A DNA stretch of 64,000 nucleotides, taken from NCBI RefSeq assembly GCF_003855095.1, contig NZ_CP033972.1, forward strand, positions 496,001 to 560,000, written 5' to 3'. This DNA is from Gordonia insulae. Its GTDB lineage: Bacteria > Actinomycetota > Actinomycetes > Mycobacteriales > Mycobacteriaceae. Below are positions 33,998 through 42,960 of the stretch, piece by piece (position 1 is the stretch's first letter; each line of letters starts with the position of its first letter). The translations under genes and the position numbers were made by a program. The notes below the pieces were generated by a model that made no database searches, was not told the origin of the DNA, and saw only the letters and a list, made by a program, of their open reading frames with translations.

Positions 33998-35212
33998 ATG
34001 GGGATCAGTCGTACCCGCACGGGTCGTCGTTCGCCGCTCGCACTCATCGGTATGGCCGTCGCGCTCGTCGCGGTGGTCTCGTCCTGCTCGCAGGAGCCGA
34101 CCTACTCGTCCGATGTGGGCAGCTCGAACCTCATCGACGACATGCTGAAGCCGGGCGTCGAGGTCTCCGAGTGGGGGGATCGTCCGCTGGCCGATCAGGC
34201 CGTCGGAATCCAGCCGGGAGCGCCCATCCGCGTCGCGGCCCGGGAAGGGTCCATCACCGACGTCCGGATCGCCAAGGCCGACGGCTCGCCGGTCAAGGGT
34301 GAGCTGTCCGAGGACGGCACCACCTGGATCAGCGCGGAGCCGCTGGGCTACAACCGCACGTACACCCTGCAGGCCGATGCGGTGGGCATCGGTGGCAAGA
34401 GCACCAAACGTGTCTCGTTCACCACGCGCGCACCGAACAACCTGACGCAGGCCTACCTCACGCCGTCGCCGAACGAGACCGTCGGTGTCGGTCAGCCGGT
34501 GGCGGTGAAGTTCGACGAGCCGATCACGGACAAGAAGGCCGCCCAGCAGGCCATCAAGATCACCACCGATCCGCCGACCGCCGGCGCCTTCTACTGGATC
34601 AGCGAGTCCGAGGTGCGCTGGCGCCCGCAGCACTGGTGGAAGCCGGGGACCAAGGTCAATGTCGCGGTCAACACCTACGGCATCGACCTGGGCGACGGCA
34701 CCTTCGGTCAGGAGAACGTGCGGACCAACTTCCGGGTCGGTCGTTCGATGATCATCACCGCGGACGACAACACCAAGCAGGTGACGTTCAGTCGCGACGG
34801 CAAGGTCATCCGCACCATGCCGACGTCGATGGGCAAGCCCGGGGACGAGACCGACAACGGCATCTACCTCGTCTCCGACAAGCACGACCACATCATCATG
34901 GACTCGTCGACCTATGGCGTGCCGAGCAATTCGGCCAACGGGTATCGCACCCCGGTCGACTACGCGACCCGGATGTCCTACAGCGGGATCTTCTTCCATT
35001 CCGCGCCGTGGTCGGTCTGGGCCCAGGGCAACACCAACACCAGTCACGGCTGCCTGAACCTCAGCCCTGACAACGCCCTCTGGGTCATGCAGAACACCCT
35101 GCGCGGCGATCCGGTGGTCGTGAAGAACACCACCGGCGGCACCCTGTCCGGTACCGACGGACTCGGTGACTGGAACGTGCCGTGGGCCGAGTGGTCCAAG
35201 GGCAACGCCTGA
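33998..35212 (+). CDS. L,D-transpeptidase lipoprotein, LdtMt2-like
   Basis: 404-residue peptidoglycan L,D-transpeptidase. A lipoprotein signal peptide ends at Cys30 (VVSSC); two Ig-like domains are followed by a complete YkuD catalytic domain: PTSMGKPGDETDNGIYLVSD, IFFHSAPWSVWAQG (His334-Ser335) and TSHGCLNLSPDNA with catalytic Cys352. The C-terminal subdomain GLGDWNVPWAEWSKGN is as in LdtMt2. It acts outside the membrane to form 3-3 cross-links that resist most beta-lactams except carbapenems. ATG at 33998 follows GGAGG; the longer frame from 33962 has no ribosome site. It is close to the preceding paralogue in sequence, so the pair arose by duplication. Confidence 0.95.
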   Translation: MGISRTRTGRRSPLALIGMAVALVAVVSSCSQEPTYSSDVGSSNLIDDMLKPGVEVSEWGDRPLADQAVGIQPGAPIRVAAREGSITDVRIAKADGSPVKGELSEDGTTWISAEPLGYNRTYTLQADAVGIGGKSTKRVSFTTRAPNNLTQAYLTPSPNETVGVGQPVAVKFDEPITDKKAAQQAIKITTDPPTAGAFYWISESEVRWRPQHWWKPGTKVNVAVNTYGIDLGDGTFGQENVRTNFRVGRSMIITADDNTKQVTFSRDGKVIRTMPTSMGKPGDETDNGIYLVSDKHDHIIMDSSTYGVPSNSANGYRTPVDYATRMSYSGIFFHSAPWSVWAQGNTNTSHGCLNLSPDNALWVMQNTLRGDPVVVKNTTGGTLSGTDGLGDWNVPWAEWSKGNA

Positions 35213-35315
35213 CAATCACCCCGGACCGTCGTCAGGATGCGGCCGAATCGATAGTGCCACTGGACACTGTTACGATCGTCGCTGACAGTAATGCCGACGA
35301 CAAGGGTGCACCGAC

Positions 35316-36458
35316 ATGGCCGAACGTTCCTCCTGGGAAAACGATGATCTGACTGCTCTGCGCGATCTCGCCCGCAGCTTCTGCGAGAAGGAGATCAAGC
35401 CGAACATCGAGAAGTTCATCGACCAGCATCACGTGGACCGCGACCTGTGGAACAAGGCGGGCGACCTGGGGCTGCTCTGCATGTCGATCCCGGAGGAGTA
35501 CGGCGGCGGCGGTGGGAGTTTTGCCCACGAGGCCGTGCTGATCGAGGAACAGGCGCGCATCGCCGACTCGTCCTGGGGTGCCAGCCTGCACAACGGGATC
35601 GTCGCGCACTACCTCCTCGCGTACGGCTCGGAGGAACAGAAGAAGAGCTGGCTGCCGAAGATGGCCAGCGGAGAAGCGGTGGGCGCCATCGCGATGACCG
35701 AACCCGGGACGGGCTCGGACCTGCAGAACGTCAAGACCAAGGCCATCCAGCAGGGCGACGAGTACGTGATCGACGGGTCGAAGACCTTCATCACCAACGG
35801 CAGCCAGGCCGACCTGATCATCGTGGTCGCCAAGACCGACGTGAGTGAGGGTGCCAAGGGGATCTCCCTGATCCTGGTCGAGGCCGATCGGGAGGGCTTC
35901 CGCCGCGGACGCGTGCTCGACAAGGTCGGCCAGCGCGGCCAGGACACCTCCGAGCTCTTCTTCGACGGCGTGCGGGTGCCGACCTCGAATCTGCTGGGGG
36001 CGCAGGAGGGGCAGGGATTCGTCCAGTTGATGCAGCAACTCCCGCAGGAGCGGCTCATCATCGCCGTGGCGTCGGTCGCGGGCATGGAGTCCGCGGTCGC
36101 GCAGACCATCGAATACACCAAGGACCGCACCGCATTCGGCCGACCTATCTTCGGATTCCAGAACACCAAGTTCAAACTCGCCGAGGCGGCCACCGAGACC
36201 CGGATCGCACGAGTCTTCGTGGACGACTGCATCACCAAGCACCTCGACGGCAAGCTCGACATCCCGACCGTGGCGATGGCCAAGTGGTGGACCAGTGATC
36301 GGGCGATGGTGGTGGCCGACGAATGCCTGCAGCTGTTCGGCGGCTACGGATACATGAACGAGTACCCGATCGCGCGCATGTGGGCGGACAACCGGGTGCA
36401 GAAGATCTACGCCGGCACCAACGAGATCATGAAGGAGATCATCGCGCGCTCGCTCTGA
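35316..36458 (+). CDS. Acyl-CoA dehydrogenase, LCAD/isovaleryl type
   Basis: 380-residue FAD enzyme that makes the first double bond in acyl-CoA beta-oxidation. The FAD and substrate loops AIAMTEPGTGSDLQNVKTKA and FITNGSQADLIIVVAKTD are present, plus the C-terminal LFGGYGYMNEYPIARMWADNRVQKIYAGTNEIMKEIIAR. The usual YEGT glutamate is alanine here (IYAGT); the catalytic base is instead Glu245 in LPQERLII, as in the long-chain and isovaleryl-CoA subfamilies. ATG at 35316 has AAGGGTG upstream. It is transcribed alone. Its upstream region shares short words with that of fadD15, so the two may be controlled together. Exact chain length unknown. Confidence 0.93.
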   Translation: MAERSSWENDDLTALRDLARSFCEKEIKPNIEKFIDQHHVDRDLWNKAGDLGLLCMSIPEEYGGGGGSFAHEAVLIEEQARIADSSWGASLHNGIVAHYLLAYGSEEQKKSWLPKMASGEAVGAIAMTEPGTGSDLQNVKTKAIQQGDEYVIDGSKTFITNGSQADLIIVVAKTDVSEGAKGISLILVEADREGFRRGRVLDKVGQRGQDTSELFFDGVRVPTSNLLGAQEGQGFVQLMQQLPQERLIIAVASVAGMESAVAQTIEYTKDRTAFGRPIFGFQNTKFKLAEAATETRIARVFVDDCITKHLDGKLDIPTVAMAKWWTSDRAMVVADECLQLFGGYGYMNEYPIARMWADNRVQKIYAGTNEIMKEIIARSL

Positions 36459-36661
36459 CGCTCGTCCCGGAACGGTGACCGCGCTCGTCGCGCGGATCGG
36501 CCGGATGGGCGCCGCCGACCGCACCGCGTTGCCGGCCGTCGAGGTGACGCGGTGCTCGGCGAGGCGGGCGTCGGGTTATCGTTTCGCGATCACGTCGTGT
36601 ACCTCCGCACAGTGACGTCGGTGATAGATTCCTCCTGATCACGACCGAGGGGACCACGACG

Positions 36662-38155
36662 ATGACCGCACGCTCCGCGGGCCTGCTGGCGGTGTGCGCC
36701 GCGCTCGTCGCCGGTCTTCTCTCCGTCGCGGGTCCTGCGGACGCCGCGCCGTCCTGGCTACCGAGTTCCGGGTGCGAGGCAGACCTGCCGCCCAAGCCCC
36801 GCCCGAAACCGTTCGACCCGCGTGACCTGATCCCGAAGGTGCCCGACCGGATCGGTATCCCGCTGCCGTACCCGCGGATTCGCCCAGTCCCCGAACCGGA
36901 GTCGGCCGAGAAGCCGCCGGTGCGGATCCCGTCACAACAACCGCCGAAGAATCCGTGCACGGACCCGTGCCCCGACATCACCGACCCACCGAAGCCGAAG
37001 CGTTCCACCGGACCCGCACTGAGCATCGAGTTCCCGAAGATCACCCTGGATCCGGCGCCCAAGGACATCCCGGTACCGGTGCCCAACCCGAACCCGGCGC
37101 CGCGCCCGCCGCGTCCGCCGGTGATCCATCCCGGCTTCGCGTCGGCGCCGGTGACCATGAAACCGGCGCCGCCGCGCATCCGCGGGGTCGACCTCGTCTC
37201 GACCCTGACGGGGAAGGGGTCGACGAGTCGTACCGACAAGAGGTGGCAGATCCACGGCACCGACCTGGGCATCATGTGGGAAGCGGCGCCGGGCAAGATC
37301 GCCGTCGCCTTCGGCGACACCTTCGGCAAGGGATTCAAGCCCCCGGGCGCCAACGGACGGGACTGGCGCAGCAACGTGCTCGGCTTCAGCTCGGATCGGA
37401 AACTGTCCGACGGCATGTCGATCGACACCATGGTGCAGGACAGCCGGTGTCACGCCGCTCAGATACTCAGTGCGCGTCACATCGACCGCTACGAGATGAC
37501 CACCATCCCGACGTCGGGTTTCGCGATCGGTGACCGGCAGTTCATGAGCTATATGTCGGTGCGGACCTGGGGTCCGATCCCGGGCGTCTGGCTGACCAAC
37601 TACGGCGGGTTGGCCTACTCCGACGACGGCGGTTCGACCTGGACCAAGGACCCGTATGCCCGCTGGGACAACATCTTCGGGACGAGCCAGTTCCAGGTCT
37701 CGTCGATGGTGCCCGAGGGCGACCACGTCTACATGTTCGGTACGCCCAACTCGCGCATCGGATCCGTGGGTGTGGCGCGGGTGCGTACCGAGGATGTGTT
37801 GAACAAGACCGCATACCAGTACTGGCGGGACGGGCGTTGGGTCCCGGCTCGGGACGGCAACGTCGCCTCCCCGATCTTCTTCGGCCCGGCGGGAGAGTTG
37901 TCCGCACGATACGACGACGCGTCTCAGCGGTGGCAACTGAGTTACCTCGACGCGGTGCGGGGTTCGATCGTGCTGCGGACCGCGCGCTCACCGCAGGGCG
38001 TGTGGTCGGAGCCGTCGGAGCTGGTGCACTCCAACCGATATGCCCAGTTGTACGGCGGATTCCTGCATCCGTGGTCCAGCGGTCGCGACCTGTACTTCAC
38101 CATGTCGACCTGGACCCAGTACAACGTGTCGCTGATGCGCGCGGATATCGGCTGA
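36662..38155 (+). CDS. Secreted DUF4185 protein, possible endo-D-arabinanase
   Basis: 497-residue exported protein. A Sec signal peptide (LLAVCAALVAGLLSVAGPADA) is followed by ~130 residues very rich in Pro and Lys (LPPKPRPKPFDP, PVPVPNPNPAPRPPRPP) and then a DUF4185 beta-propeller from ~residue 175 (TDLGIMWEAAPGKIAVAFGD, GLAYSDDGGSTWTKDP, RWQLSYLDAVRGSIVLRTAR). Family knowledge: DUF4185 includes glycoside hydrolases that cleave D-arabinan of mycobacterial arabinogalactan. A role in wall arabinan remodelling is therefore likely but untested; catalytic acids cannot be fixed by eye. ATG at 36662 follows GAGGGGA. The Pro-rich part probably spans or binds the cell wall. Confidence 0.8.
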   Translation: MTARSAGLLAVCAALVAGLLSVAGPADAAPSWLPSSGCEADLPPKPRPKPFDPRDLIPKVPDRIGIPLPYPRIRPVPEPESAEKPPVRIPSQQPPKNPCTDPCPDITDPPKPKRSTGPALSIEFPKITLDPAPKDIPVPVPNPNPAPRPPRPPVIHPGFASAPVTMKPAPPRIRGVDLVSTLTGKGSTSRTDKRWQIHGTDLGIMWEAAPGKIAVAFGDTFGKGFKPPGANGRDWRSNVLGFSSDRKLSDGMSIDTMVQDSRCHAAQILSARHIDRYEMTTIPTSGFAIGDRQFMSYMSVRTWGPIPGVWLTNYGGLAYSDDGGSTWTKDPYARWDNIFGTSQFQVSSMVPEGDHVYMFGTPNSRIGSVGVARVRTEDVLNKTAYQYWRDGRWVPARDGNVASPIFFGPAGELSARYDDASQRWQLSYLDAVRGSIVLRTARSPQGVWSEPSELVHSNRYAQLYGGFLHPWSSGRDLYFTMSTWTQYNVSLMRADIG

Positions 38156-38206
38156 CGGGCGTCGGCGAGACCACGTCAGCCGAGCCGCCAGCACGCATGT
38201 CGCGTG
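38150..38206. terminator. Hairpins between the DUF4185 and ceramidase genes
   Basis: GGCTGACG (38150-38157) pairs with CGTCAGCC (38174-38181), overlapping the DUF4185 stop; a second stem around GCACGC/GCGTGTGC follows at about 38187-38206. They separate convergent genes. There is no T-run. Confidence 0.5.
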
Positions 38207-38215
38207 TGCCGGCGT

Positions 38216-40270
38216 TCAGTCGACGCCGAAGGTGTTCGACGTCCCGGTGAACGACCGCACGGTCCCGGCGCCGTCGCGGTGGTCACCGTGATACCGGATC
38301 CGGAATCGGCCGGACGTGCCGTCGGGGATGGACCACTCGATCCGGATGACCGACGCCGCGGTGTCGCCCGCGGGCCGCCGCCAGCGCAGCGTGGTCTCCC
38401 AGTCATTGTCGGTCGCCACGGTCGTCCAGCCGATCCCGACCCGGCGTTGGACCTCGAGATAGGTCCCACCGGTGCGGAAGTCGTTGTTCGGGTGCGCGCC
38501 GACGAACTCGGCGACGGCGACCTGCCCGGGACGGTACCCGGCCGCCGGTGCCATCAGGACGTCACCATAGGACCGTCCCGGCACGGGGCGGTCCGGCGGG
38601 GGCGTCGGGAGCAGGTCCGGCTGGAAACCCGACTTGTCGAGCGGGGCGGGCCCGCGGCCGGGGTCGGTGCCCGACGCCATCGCGGCGGCGAGCGCATGGA
38701 ACTCCTGCATGTAGGCGGACAGCGTCCAGCGGCCGTACTGCGTCTCCCCACCCTCGTACTGCTGGGTGTCGTATTCCTCAGGGGTCGTCACGTACTGCGT
38801 GTAGGCATTCGAATACCCCTGCACCAGAACGTTGTCCATGCTCACCTTCAGTCCGTCGGCGACCACCTGACGCAGCCTGAGACCGGCGACGATCGTGGCC
38901 TCCGCGGGGACCGCGACGAGGACGAGGTCGCCGATACGCAGGATCTGCAGCGGGACCACATGCGGTATCCACGGTGCCGGCGGGAGCAGGCCCAGCGGGA
39001 AGACGATGAGTTTCGGTGCCTGCATATCCCGGATCCAGGGCGACACCGGCGGACGCTTGTCCCCGCCGAATGCGGTGACCACCGGGTTGGTCATGCCCTC
39101 CTTCAAGAACGGGAGTTGCGACTTCCAGTTGTCCTCGGTGCTGGTCGCGGCGGCGGCCGCACCCATCATCGCCGGCGTCGTCGAGGCCGGCCTGCCCTCG
39201 GGCGTGTAGGTGCCGTCGATCCGCACCGACGACATGTCGACGTAGTGGACGATGGAATCCACCCCGCCGCGAGTCATCGGGCGCGCGTTGTCGAAGGCGG
39301 AACGACCGGCCAGATACTGGCGCTCACCGACGAGTTCACAGTTTCGTTTGTTGTCCCGGGTCGGGCCGCCCGGATGCATCTTCACCAGGTCGAGGTTGGG
39401 GGTCATGTCGCCGGAGTTGGTCTGTGGGAACGCCGCGACGAAGCCGGGTTGAGTGCTTTCCCAGCGGTAACTCGCGTAGCCCTTGTTGTCGCCGGCGATC
39501 AGCCGGTTGCGATCGGTCAGCGAGGTGCCGTGCGTGGGAAACCACGTGATGGCACCGATGTCCTTGTCTCCCTGTCGGAACCGCAGCACGGTAACCTCCG
39601 GGTCGATCGCCCCGGGGAAGTGTCTGCGGTCCGAGGCCGGGTTGCGGTCGAAGGCCACCTTCGAGCGGTTGCGGCTCGCGTCGTGGAGCTCCCCGCGACC
39701 GACGGCTATGGTCCCGGGCGCGAGGCTCGCGTGGGCGCGCACGATCGCGGTGTAGATGCCTTCCAGTTCGGCGTCGTAGGAGTTCTTCTTGAAGCCGTAG
39801 GCGGCGAGCGAGTAGGCGAAATCCCAGGCGGTGCCGCCGCACGATGCGTGCGTGTGCGTGGCGTTGAGATTGACATTGCGCTCGGTGTAGAGCGAGCCGA
39901 ACCTCTTGCGCAGCCGCGGCATCAGGCCCATGTGGTGGGATTGGAACAGACACGCGATGTCGCTGGTCACGAAGACGACGCGTTCGCCCGTCGTCTTGTC
40001 GACCACGATGTAGGCGCGGGCCCAACATCGTTGGAGCAGGCCTGCGGCGACTTGGTCGGCGTCGGAGTACCCCATCATGCCCTGGCCGGCGATCGCGCCG
40101 GTCATGTCGGCGATGCCGCACCCGACGAGGTAGTCGGCGCTCCCCGCCGGAGCCGCGCCCGCCCCGTTCGGCGTCGCACTCGCGGCCGGTTGCCCGGCGA
40201 CGAGTGCGACGCCGCCCCCGACGGCGGTTGCGGCGGCTCCGGCGAGAAGCTGTCTGCGTGTCACGTCCAC
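38216..40270 (-). CDS. Neutral ceramidase, Tat-exported
   Basis: 684-residue neutral/alkaline ceramidase, which hydrolyses the amide bond of ceramide to a sphingoid base and fatty acid. A twin-arginine signal opens the protein (VTRRQLLAGAAATAVGGGVA). Typical motifs are GCGIADMTG, the zinc-site NATHTHASCGG, and QTNSGDMTPN whose Ser is the family nucleophile. The C-terminal ~130 residues look like the family's Ig-like domain (YLEVQRRVGIGWTTVATDND). GTG at 40270 is preferred because AGGGGGAA lies 7 bases upstream; GTG at 40303 adds 11 residues. It is last in an amine oxidase-TetR-ceramidase unit. The organism is not expected to make sphingolipids, so the substrate is likely exogenous. Confidence 0.92.
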   Translation of the reverse strand: MDVTRRQLLAGAAATAVGGGVALVAGQPAASATPNGAGAAPAGSADYLVGCGIADMTGAIAGQGMMGYSDADQVAAGLLQRCWARAYIVVDKTTGERVVFVTSDIACLFQSHHMGLMPRLRKRFGSLYTERNVNLNATHTHASCGGTAWDFAYSLAAYGFKKNSYDAELEGIYTAIVRAHASLAPGTIAVGRGELHDASRNRSKVAFDRNPASDRRHFPGAIDPEVTVLRFRQGDKDIGAITWFPTHGTSLTDRNRLIAGDNKGYASYRWESTQPGFVAAFPQTNSGDMTPNLDLVKMHPGGPTRDNKRNCELVGERQYLAGRSAFDNARPMTRGGVDSIVHYVDMSSVRIDGTYTPEGRPASTTPAMMGAAAAATSTEDNWKSQLPFLKEGMTNPVVTAFGGDKRPPVSPWIRDMQAPKLIVFPLGLLPPAPWIPHVVPLQILRIGDLVLVAVPAEATIVAGLRLRQVVADGLKVSMDNVLVQGYSNAYTQYVTTPEEYDTQQYEGGETQYGRWTLSAYMQEFHALAAAMASGTDPGRGPAPLDKSGFQPDLLPTPPPDRPVPGRSYGDVLMAPAAGYRPGQVAVAEFVGAHPNNDFRTGGTYLEVQRRVGIGWTTVATDNDWETTLRWRRPAGDTAASVIRIEWSIPDGTSGRFRIRYHGDHRDGAGTVRSFTGTSNTFGVD

Positions 40271-40323
40271 GATCGGTTCCCCCTGTCGATCCGCGACGCT
40301 CACCGCGCGGAAAGTGTTGTCGG

Positions 40324-40947
40324 TCAGTGTGTTCGCGTCACGTGTGTGAGCATCAAGGTGACCGTGGCCTCGGCGATCCGGATGCAGACGCCGCGGTCGC
40401 GGGTGTTCAGATAAGCCAGCGTGATGCCGTCGGTCGCGGCGACCACGAGTGGCGCCAACTCGTGGGTCGGTCGGTCCCAGTCGACATCCGCCTGACGTGC
40501 GGCCAGGGCGAGACCGTCGGCGATCGCCTCGTAGTAGCGGCGGTACATGTCCGCGCCGAGCGTCGCGAGGCCCCGAGTCTGCCGCGCGTACTGGTTCAAC
40601 GAGATCATCGCCTGCTCGCGATCCGGGTCCGCCACCACCCCGTCGATGTAGCCGGACAGACTCTCGCGCAGCATGATGCGGATGCCGTCGATGCCGGTGG
40701 TGGTGCCCGATGCCGTGATCGTGAGGGCCTCGGCGATCACCGAGAGTTCCGTGTCGGTCCCGCGTTGGACCAAGGCTGCGAGCAGGTCGTCGCGGGACGC
40801 GAAGACGTAGTGGAACGTCGACAGGGTGACACCGGCCTCGGCACTGATCGCCCGGGTGGTGGCGCCGTCCACCCCGTTGCGGGCGATCACACGGAAAGCG
40901 GCGTCGAGCAACAACTCTCGTCGCTTCTCGACGGGCATGCGGGCCAT
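40324..40947 (-). CDS. TetR family transcriptional regulator
   Basis: 207-residue TetR protein. The HTH spans ~residues 10-55: RELLLDAAFRVIARNGVDGA and ISAEAGVTLSTFHYVFASRD. The C-terminal ligand domain has long helices (RESLSGYIDGVVADPDREQA, TDGITLAYLNTRD). ATG at 40947 has GAGGAC upstream; upstream in-frame sequence is antisense to the oxidase. It lies 37 bases after the amine oxidase and 53 before the ceramidase, all on the minus strand, so it probably controls them from the inverted repeat at 42536-42549 with a lipid or amine ligand. Confidence 0.88.
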   Translation of the reverse strand: MARMPVEKRRELLLDAAFRVIARNGVDGATTRAISAEAGVTLSTFHYVFASRDDLLAALVQRGTDTELSVIAEALTITASGTTTGIDGIRIMLRESLSGYIDGVVADPDREQAMISLNQYARQTRGLATLGADMYRRYYEAIADGLALAARQADVDWDRPTHELAPLVVAATDGITLAYLNTRDRGVCIRIAEATVTLMLTHVTRTH

Positions 40948-40984
40948 CTGTGTGTCCTCGGCTCGGTGGGTTGGGGAGCGCGGC

Positions 40985-42463
40985 TCAGCGGAGCGTCGCG
41001 AGTACCTCGCGCGCTGCTCGTTGACCCGAGCGGACGGCGCCGTCCATGTAACCGGTCCAGTAGTCGGCGGTCTCGGTGCCCGCCCAGTGGATCGGACCGA
41101 CCGGATCGCGGAGCGCCGGACCATATCTGGTGAGCGTTCCCGGGCGGCTGACGGCCACCGGGCCACCCCGCGACCACTCCTCGAGATCCCACTTGAAGAT
41201 CCCGTGGTCGACGAAGTCGCGCGCTTCCGGCCCGAAGTAGTCGACGAAGTTGGCGATGCATTCGCGCACGATCTGACTCTCGGGCGCACGGTCGAGGCGA
41301 CGCATGGCGTCGGCCGAGATGAAGCCCATCAGGATGTGGCGATCCTCGGCGTAACTCTCGAAGGTCACGTCGATCGGACGGCCGTTCCCGATGACCTGCC
41401 CGGAGAATCCCTTGTCCCGCCAGAACGGTCGGCGGTAGATGGCGGCGAACTTGCTGACCGCACCCATGTGGTACCCCCGCGTCAGCGCGACGCGCGCCGC
41501 AGGCAGCCCCGGCCGGTAGCTGATCTGGCCGGCGATCGCGGGCGACATCGCGACGATGACCTTGCGGGCGCGAAAAGTCCCGGCGTCGCTGGTGACCGCG
41601 GCGGTCCCGCCCGTGTGGTCGATGGCCCGGACCGGCGCGCCGTACACCACCCGCGGCCCGAGCGCCGCCGCCATGCGCAGGGGGATGAGCGCGGCACCGC
41701 CCTCGAACAAGCTCTCCTGCGCTCCGCCGTCGGTGCTGAGGAGCCTGATGAGGGTGCCGGGGTTGCTCTCGTCACCCGATGCGGCGATGTAGTTGATGAA
41801 GTAGAGCGCGGACACCTCGTCCGGGCGCACCGACAGCGGCGCCGACATCGCGATACTCGTCAACATCCGTGCGGTCGGGTCCGAGGTCACCGCGTCGGTG
41901 TACTGCTTCCAGGTGACGGAGTCGAGATACCGAGCGTTCGGATGCTTCCACGCCTCGCCGACCGGGAAGGGGAGCAGCGCCTCGGCCTGAGCGCGAGCGA
42001 GCGCGGGGAGGGCCTGCAACGTCGAGAGCTCCGCGGGCAGTGGCAGCGCGGCCGGCATCCGGGTCGCCCGGTCGGTGTTCCAGAAGACACTGTCGCCCTG
42101 GTTGTAGGTCCGGATCGTGCGCACGTCGTACTCACGCGCGAGTGCCGCGATGTGGTTCTGTGTCGGTCCGATGAACTCGGCGCCCGCGTCGAGTGTGGCG
42201 CCGACTCTCGGTGAGGTGATGTTGTGCACGCGCCCCCCGGCGCGGTGACGTGCTTCGAGGACCACGACGGAGGCGCCGGCCGCAGCCAACTGTTTGGCCG
42301 CGGCGAGACCGGACAGTCCGCCTCCGACCACCACGGCGTCGACGATCTCCGACGGTGCAGCGCCCGCGCGGCCGGGGCCGCCGAGTGCGGCGGCGCCGAC
42401 CGCCAGGCCCGCGACCCCCAGCGACCCGCCGAGGAAGCTACGGCGTGAAACCCCTTGACCCAT
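40985..42463 (-). CDS. Flavin monoamine oxidase-like protein, Tat-exported
   Basis: 492-residue FAD-dependent amine oxidase. It begins with a Tat signal (SRRSFLGGSLGVAGLAVGA), then the dinucleotide site VVVGGGLSGLAAAKQLAAAG and EARHRAGGRVHN, and ends with the FAD-site segment IHWAGTETADYWTGYMDGAV. The order fits monoamine/polyamine oxidases. It oxidises primary or secondary amines to aldehydes with peroxide release, outside the membrane. ATG at 42463 places the twin arginines near the N-terminus; ATG at 42508 is an in-frame alternative adding 15 residues. It is the first gene of the unit with TetR and ceramidase, which suggests the amine product of ceramidase or a related lipid amine as substrate. 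This is inference. Confidence 0.9.
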   Translation of the reverse strand: MGQGVSRRSFLGGSLGVAGLAVGAAALGGPGRAGAAPSEIVDAVVVGGGLSGLAAAKQLAAAGASVVVLEARHRAGGRVHNITSPRVGATLDAGAEFIGPTQNHIAALAREYDVRTIRTYNQGDSVFWNTDRATRMPAALPLPAELSTLQALPALARAQAEALLPFPVGEAWKHPNARYLDSVTWKQYTDAVTSDPTARMLTSIAMSAPLSVRPDEVSALYFINYIAASGDESNPGTLIRLLSTDGGAQESLFEGGAALIPLRMAAALGPRVVYGAPVRAIDHTGGTAAVTSDAGTFRARKVIVAMSPAIAGQISYRPGLPAARVALTRGYHMGAVSKFAAIYRRPFWRDKGFSGQVIGNGRPIDVTFESYAEDRHILMGFISADAMRRLDRAPESQIVRECIANFVDYFGPEARDFVDHGIFKWDLEEWSRGGPVAVSRPGTLTRYGPALRDPVGPIHWAGTETADYWTGYMDGAVRSGQRAAREVLATLR

Positions 42464-42535
42464 GGACGCATCCGTTCTCTGACGGCTGCCGTTCCCCCGA
42501 AGTGACATGAGAGGAAAGGTAGCTCCGACATGTTT

Positions 42536-42549
42536 AGGTCATTTGACCT
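42536..42549. promoter_or_regulatory. Putative TetR operator of the oxidase-ceramidase operon
   Basis: AGGTCATTTGACCT is a perfect 6-2-6 inverted repeat just upstream of the amine oxidase gene (28 bases from the outer ATG). A TetR gene is second in the operon, so this is the natural site for self-control. Confidence 0.7.
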
Positions 42550-42743
42550 GAAGTAACGGCAGAGTAACAGGTCGTGTGGCGTGTGTCTCCATCCGTGCGG
42601 TTGTGGTGGTGAATCACCGAGGGCGTCGACAAAGATCAACCCCTGATCGGGCCACGTGTTCGACGAGACATCGAACGCGCGGCCGAGCAGGGGTGGGTCA
42701 CCAACGGATCGGGGGTGCGGTCAGCGCACAAGCCCCAGACGGT

Positions 42744-42905
42744 TCACTTGTACTTCTTGATGATCTTCGCGGCTTCGTCGGCGTCGACGTTCTTGGCGAT
42801 GAGCTTGGCGTTCTTCGCCTTTCGGATGGAGTACTTGCCATCCTTCTTGGCGGCGGCGACGTGCAGGCCGACCTTCTTGGCCGCCTTGTTCAGATCCTCG
42901 AGCAT
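42744..42905 (-). CDS. Small lysine-rich hypothetical protein (53 residues)
   Basis: 53-residue protein beginning MLEDLNKAAKKVGLHVAAAK and ending ADEAAKIIKKYK; about a quarter of residues are lysine. Alternating Ala/Lys and helical periodicity suggest a basic helical protein that may bind nucleic acid. The sequence looks clearly coding, unlike the longer frame upstream. There is no ribosome site before the ATG; instead TACCAT ends 7 bases upstream, which fits a -10 element of a leaderless transcript. It sits between the amine oxidase promoter and the threonine aldolase gene. I do not recognise a family. Confidence 0.7.
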   Translation of the reverse strand: MLEDLNKAAKKVGLHVAAAKKDGKYSIRKAKNAKLIAKNVDADEAAKIIKKYK

Positions 42906-42960
42906 GCGCGGGATGGTACGGGATGGAGATGAACAACAGGCGTCGCGATGCTCCCGGGGC

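Noticed and set aside
38204..40414. 736-codon plus-strand frame opposite the ceramidase gene
   Set aside because: No domains; antisense shadow of a well-supported Tat-exported ceramidase.
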